Shown one piece after another: positions 63,601 through 64,000 of a stretch of 64,000 bases of DNA. The stretch's first letter is position 1. Each line of letters begins with the position of its first letter. The DNA is from Paenibacillus sp. FSL R5-0345 (GTDB lineage Bacteria > Bacillota > Bacilli > Paenibacillales > Paenibacillaceae). A program made the position numbers and the translations under genes. The notes under the pieces were generated by a model that did no database searches, was not told the DNA's origin, and saw only the letters and a list, made by a program, of their open reading frames with translations. The stretch spans positions 4,402,001-4,466,000 of the forward strand of contig NZ_CP009281.1 in the NCBI RefSeq assembly GCF_000758585.1. The letters are read 5' to 3'.

Positions 63601-64000
63601 CTACTCTACAATTTCAGTGAAATCGACATTTTCAACAATCCAGCGTTTACGAGGATCGACTTTATCACCCATTAGTGTAGAAACGCGGCGCTCCGCTTTA
63701 GCAGCATCCTCAATCTGCACCTGAAGCAGTGTACGCGACTCTGGATTCATCGTCGTTTCCCACAACTGATCCGGGTTCATCTCACCCAATCCTTTATAAC
63801 GCTGAAGCTCGAAGTTTTTGCCGAATTCCTTTAAGTAATTTTGCAGTTCTTCATCACTCCAAGCATATCTTACGGTCTCCAGCTTGCCCGTTTTACGGGT
63901 CAGCTTATATAGCGGAGGCTGAGCGATAAAGACCTTTCCAGCATCTAGTAACGGCTTCATATAACGATAGAAAAATGTCAGCAGCAGCACCTGAATATGC
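63601..64000 (-). CDS. parE: DNA topoisomerase IV subunit B, C-terminal part
   Basis: The frame is open to the right edge, reading HIQVLLLTFFYRYMKPLLDAG, the Toprim region that follows the metal-binding Asp residues (cited in part: HIQVLLLTFF). KYKGLGEMNPDQLWETTMNP-like sequence (RYKGLGEMNPDQLWETTM) is the strongly conserved type II topoisomerase B motif. The C-terminus ends ENVDFTEIVE. About 133 codons are visible; the 5' part lies outside. The pairing with parC identifies it as ParE rather than GyrB. Confidence 0.93.
   Translation of the reverse strand, partial: HIQVLLLTFFYRYMKPLLDAGKVFIAQPPLYKLTRKTGKLETVRYAWSDEELQNYLKEFGKNFELQRYKGLGEMNPDQLWETTMNPESRTLLQVQIEDAAKAERRVSTLMGDKVDPRKRWIVENVDFTEIVE

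Noticed and set aside
1..64000. CRISPR arrays, tRNA/rRNA genes, insertion sequences, prophage or riboswitch
   Set aside because: No regular spacer-repeat arrays, no cloverleaf-like or rRNA segments, no transposase or phage structural proteins and no known riboswitch core were recognised by reading; a covariance-model scan would be needed to exclude RNA genes firmly.

Overview
The window looks like chromosome from a Gram-positive, spore-forming, carbohydrate-degrading Firmicute, most likely Paenibacillus. The reasons are AT-leaning DNA with strong AGGAGG ribosome binding sites and frequent TTG/GTG starts, YesM/YesN-type regulators beside CUT1 sugar transporter genes with lipoprotein binding proteins, a DUF5054 glycosidase-like protein, the yhbD-bacE-bacF (bactofilin) operon order known from Bacillus, a ctc-type L25, and a parE-parC pair. 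The species is not determined. No rRNA, tRNA, CRISPR array, transposase or prophage block was found.

Layout. 1-1.7 kb: 5' part of a secreted GH6 cellulase, cut by the window edge, with an unusual leader, then a small VOC protein. 1.7-8.3 kb: OmpR-type two-component system, FtsX-type ABC transporter and a divergent serine hydrolase, resembling peptide-antibiotic sensing/resistance modules. 8.4-12.8 kb: a second sensing/transport module (BcrA-like ABC pair facing a LytTR regulator and an AgrC-like kinase). 12.9-16.9 kb: DUF5054/GH38-like protein (3' end frameshifted), GntR-LacI hybrid regulator and HAD phosphatase. 17-23.4 kb: small membrane protein, DinB-like protein, LCP cell-wall ligase, small HTH protein, cold-shock protein with a structured leader, chemoreceptor, CBS protein, methionine aminopeptidase. 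23.7-27.3 kb: assimilatory sulfite reductase cysJI. 27.6-32.9 kb: three-gene phosphorelay (HPt-REC-GGDEF-REC, single REC, hybrid kinase). 33.1-34.7 kb: UPF0237 ACT protein and UPF0210 protein.

34.8-37.6 kb: a small protein of 12-residue repeats, with a sigma-K-like promoter, divergent from a CgeB-like glycosyltransferase and a WbsX/GH99-like protein; I read this as a candidate spore-surface glycan module. 37.6-39.7 kb: MFS exporter and divergent MarR regulator sharing two identical palindromes. 39.7-48.4 kb: CUT1 sugar importer (two permeases, two binding lipoproteins) with its own YesM/YesN pair and no ATPase gene. 48.8-50.4 kb: second MFS exporter. 50.4-52.4 kb: yhbD-bacE-bacF. 52.6-54.8 kb: L25/Ctc and two GNAT proteins. 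54.8-56.1 kb: flavodoxin and an unknown partner downstream of a perfect Fur box. 56.2-59.4 kb: VOC protein, AraC regulator, SAM methyltransferase, RluA pseudouridine synthase. 59.5-60.7 kb: degenerate intergenic repeats, a frameshifted gene and its MarR regulator. 60.9-64.0 kb: topoisomerase IV parC and the 3' end of parE, separated by a large nested hairpin.

Two genes (near 13.01 kb and 60.09 kb) are each broken by one extra base in a homopolymer. These may be sequencing errors or true lesions. Promoters, operators and leader structures were found by eye and are hypotheses; protein calls rest on recognisable motifs read from the translations.
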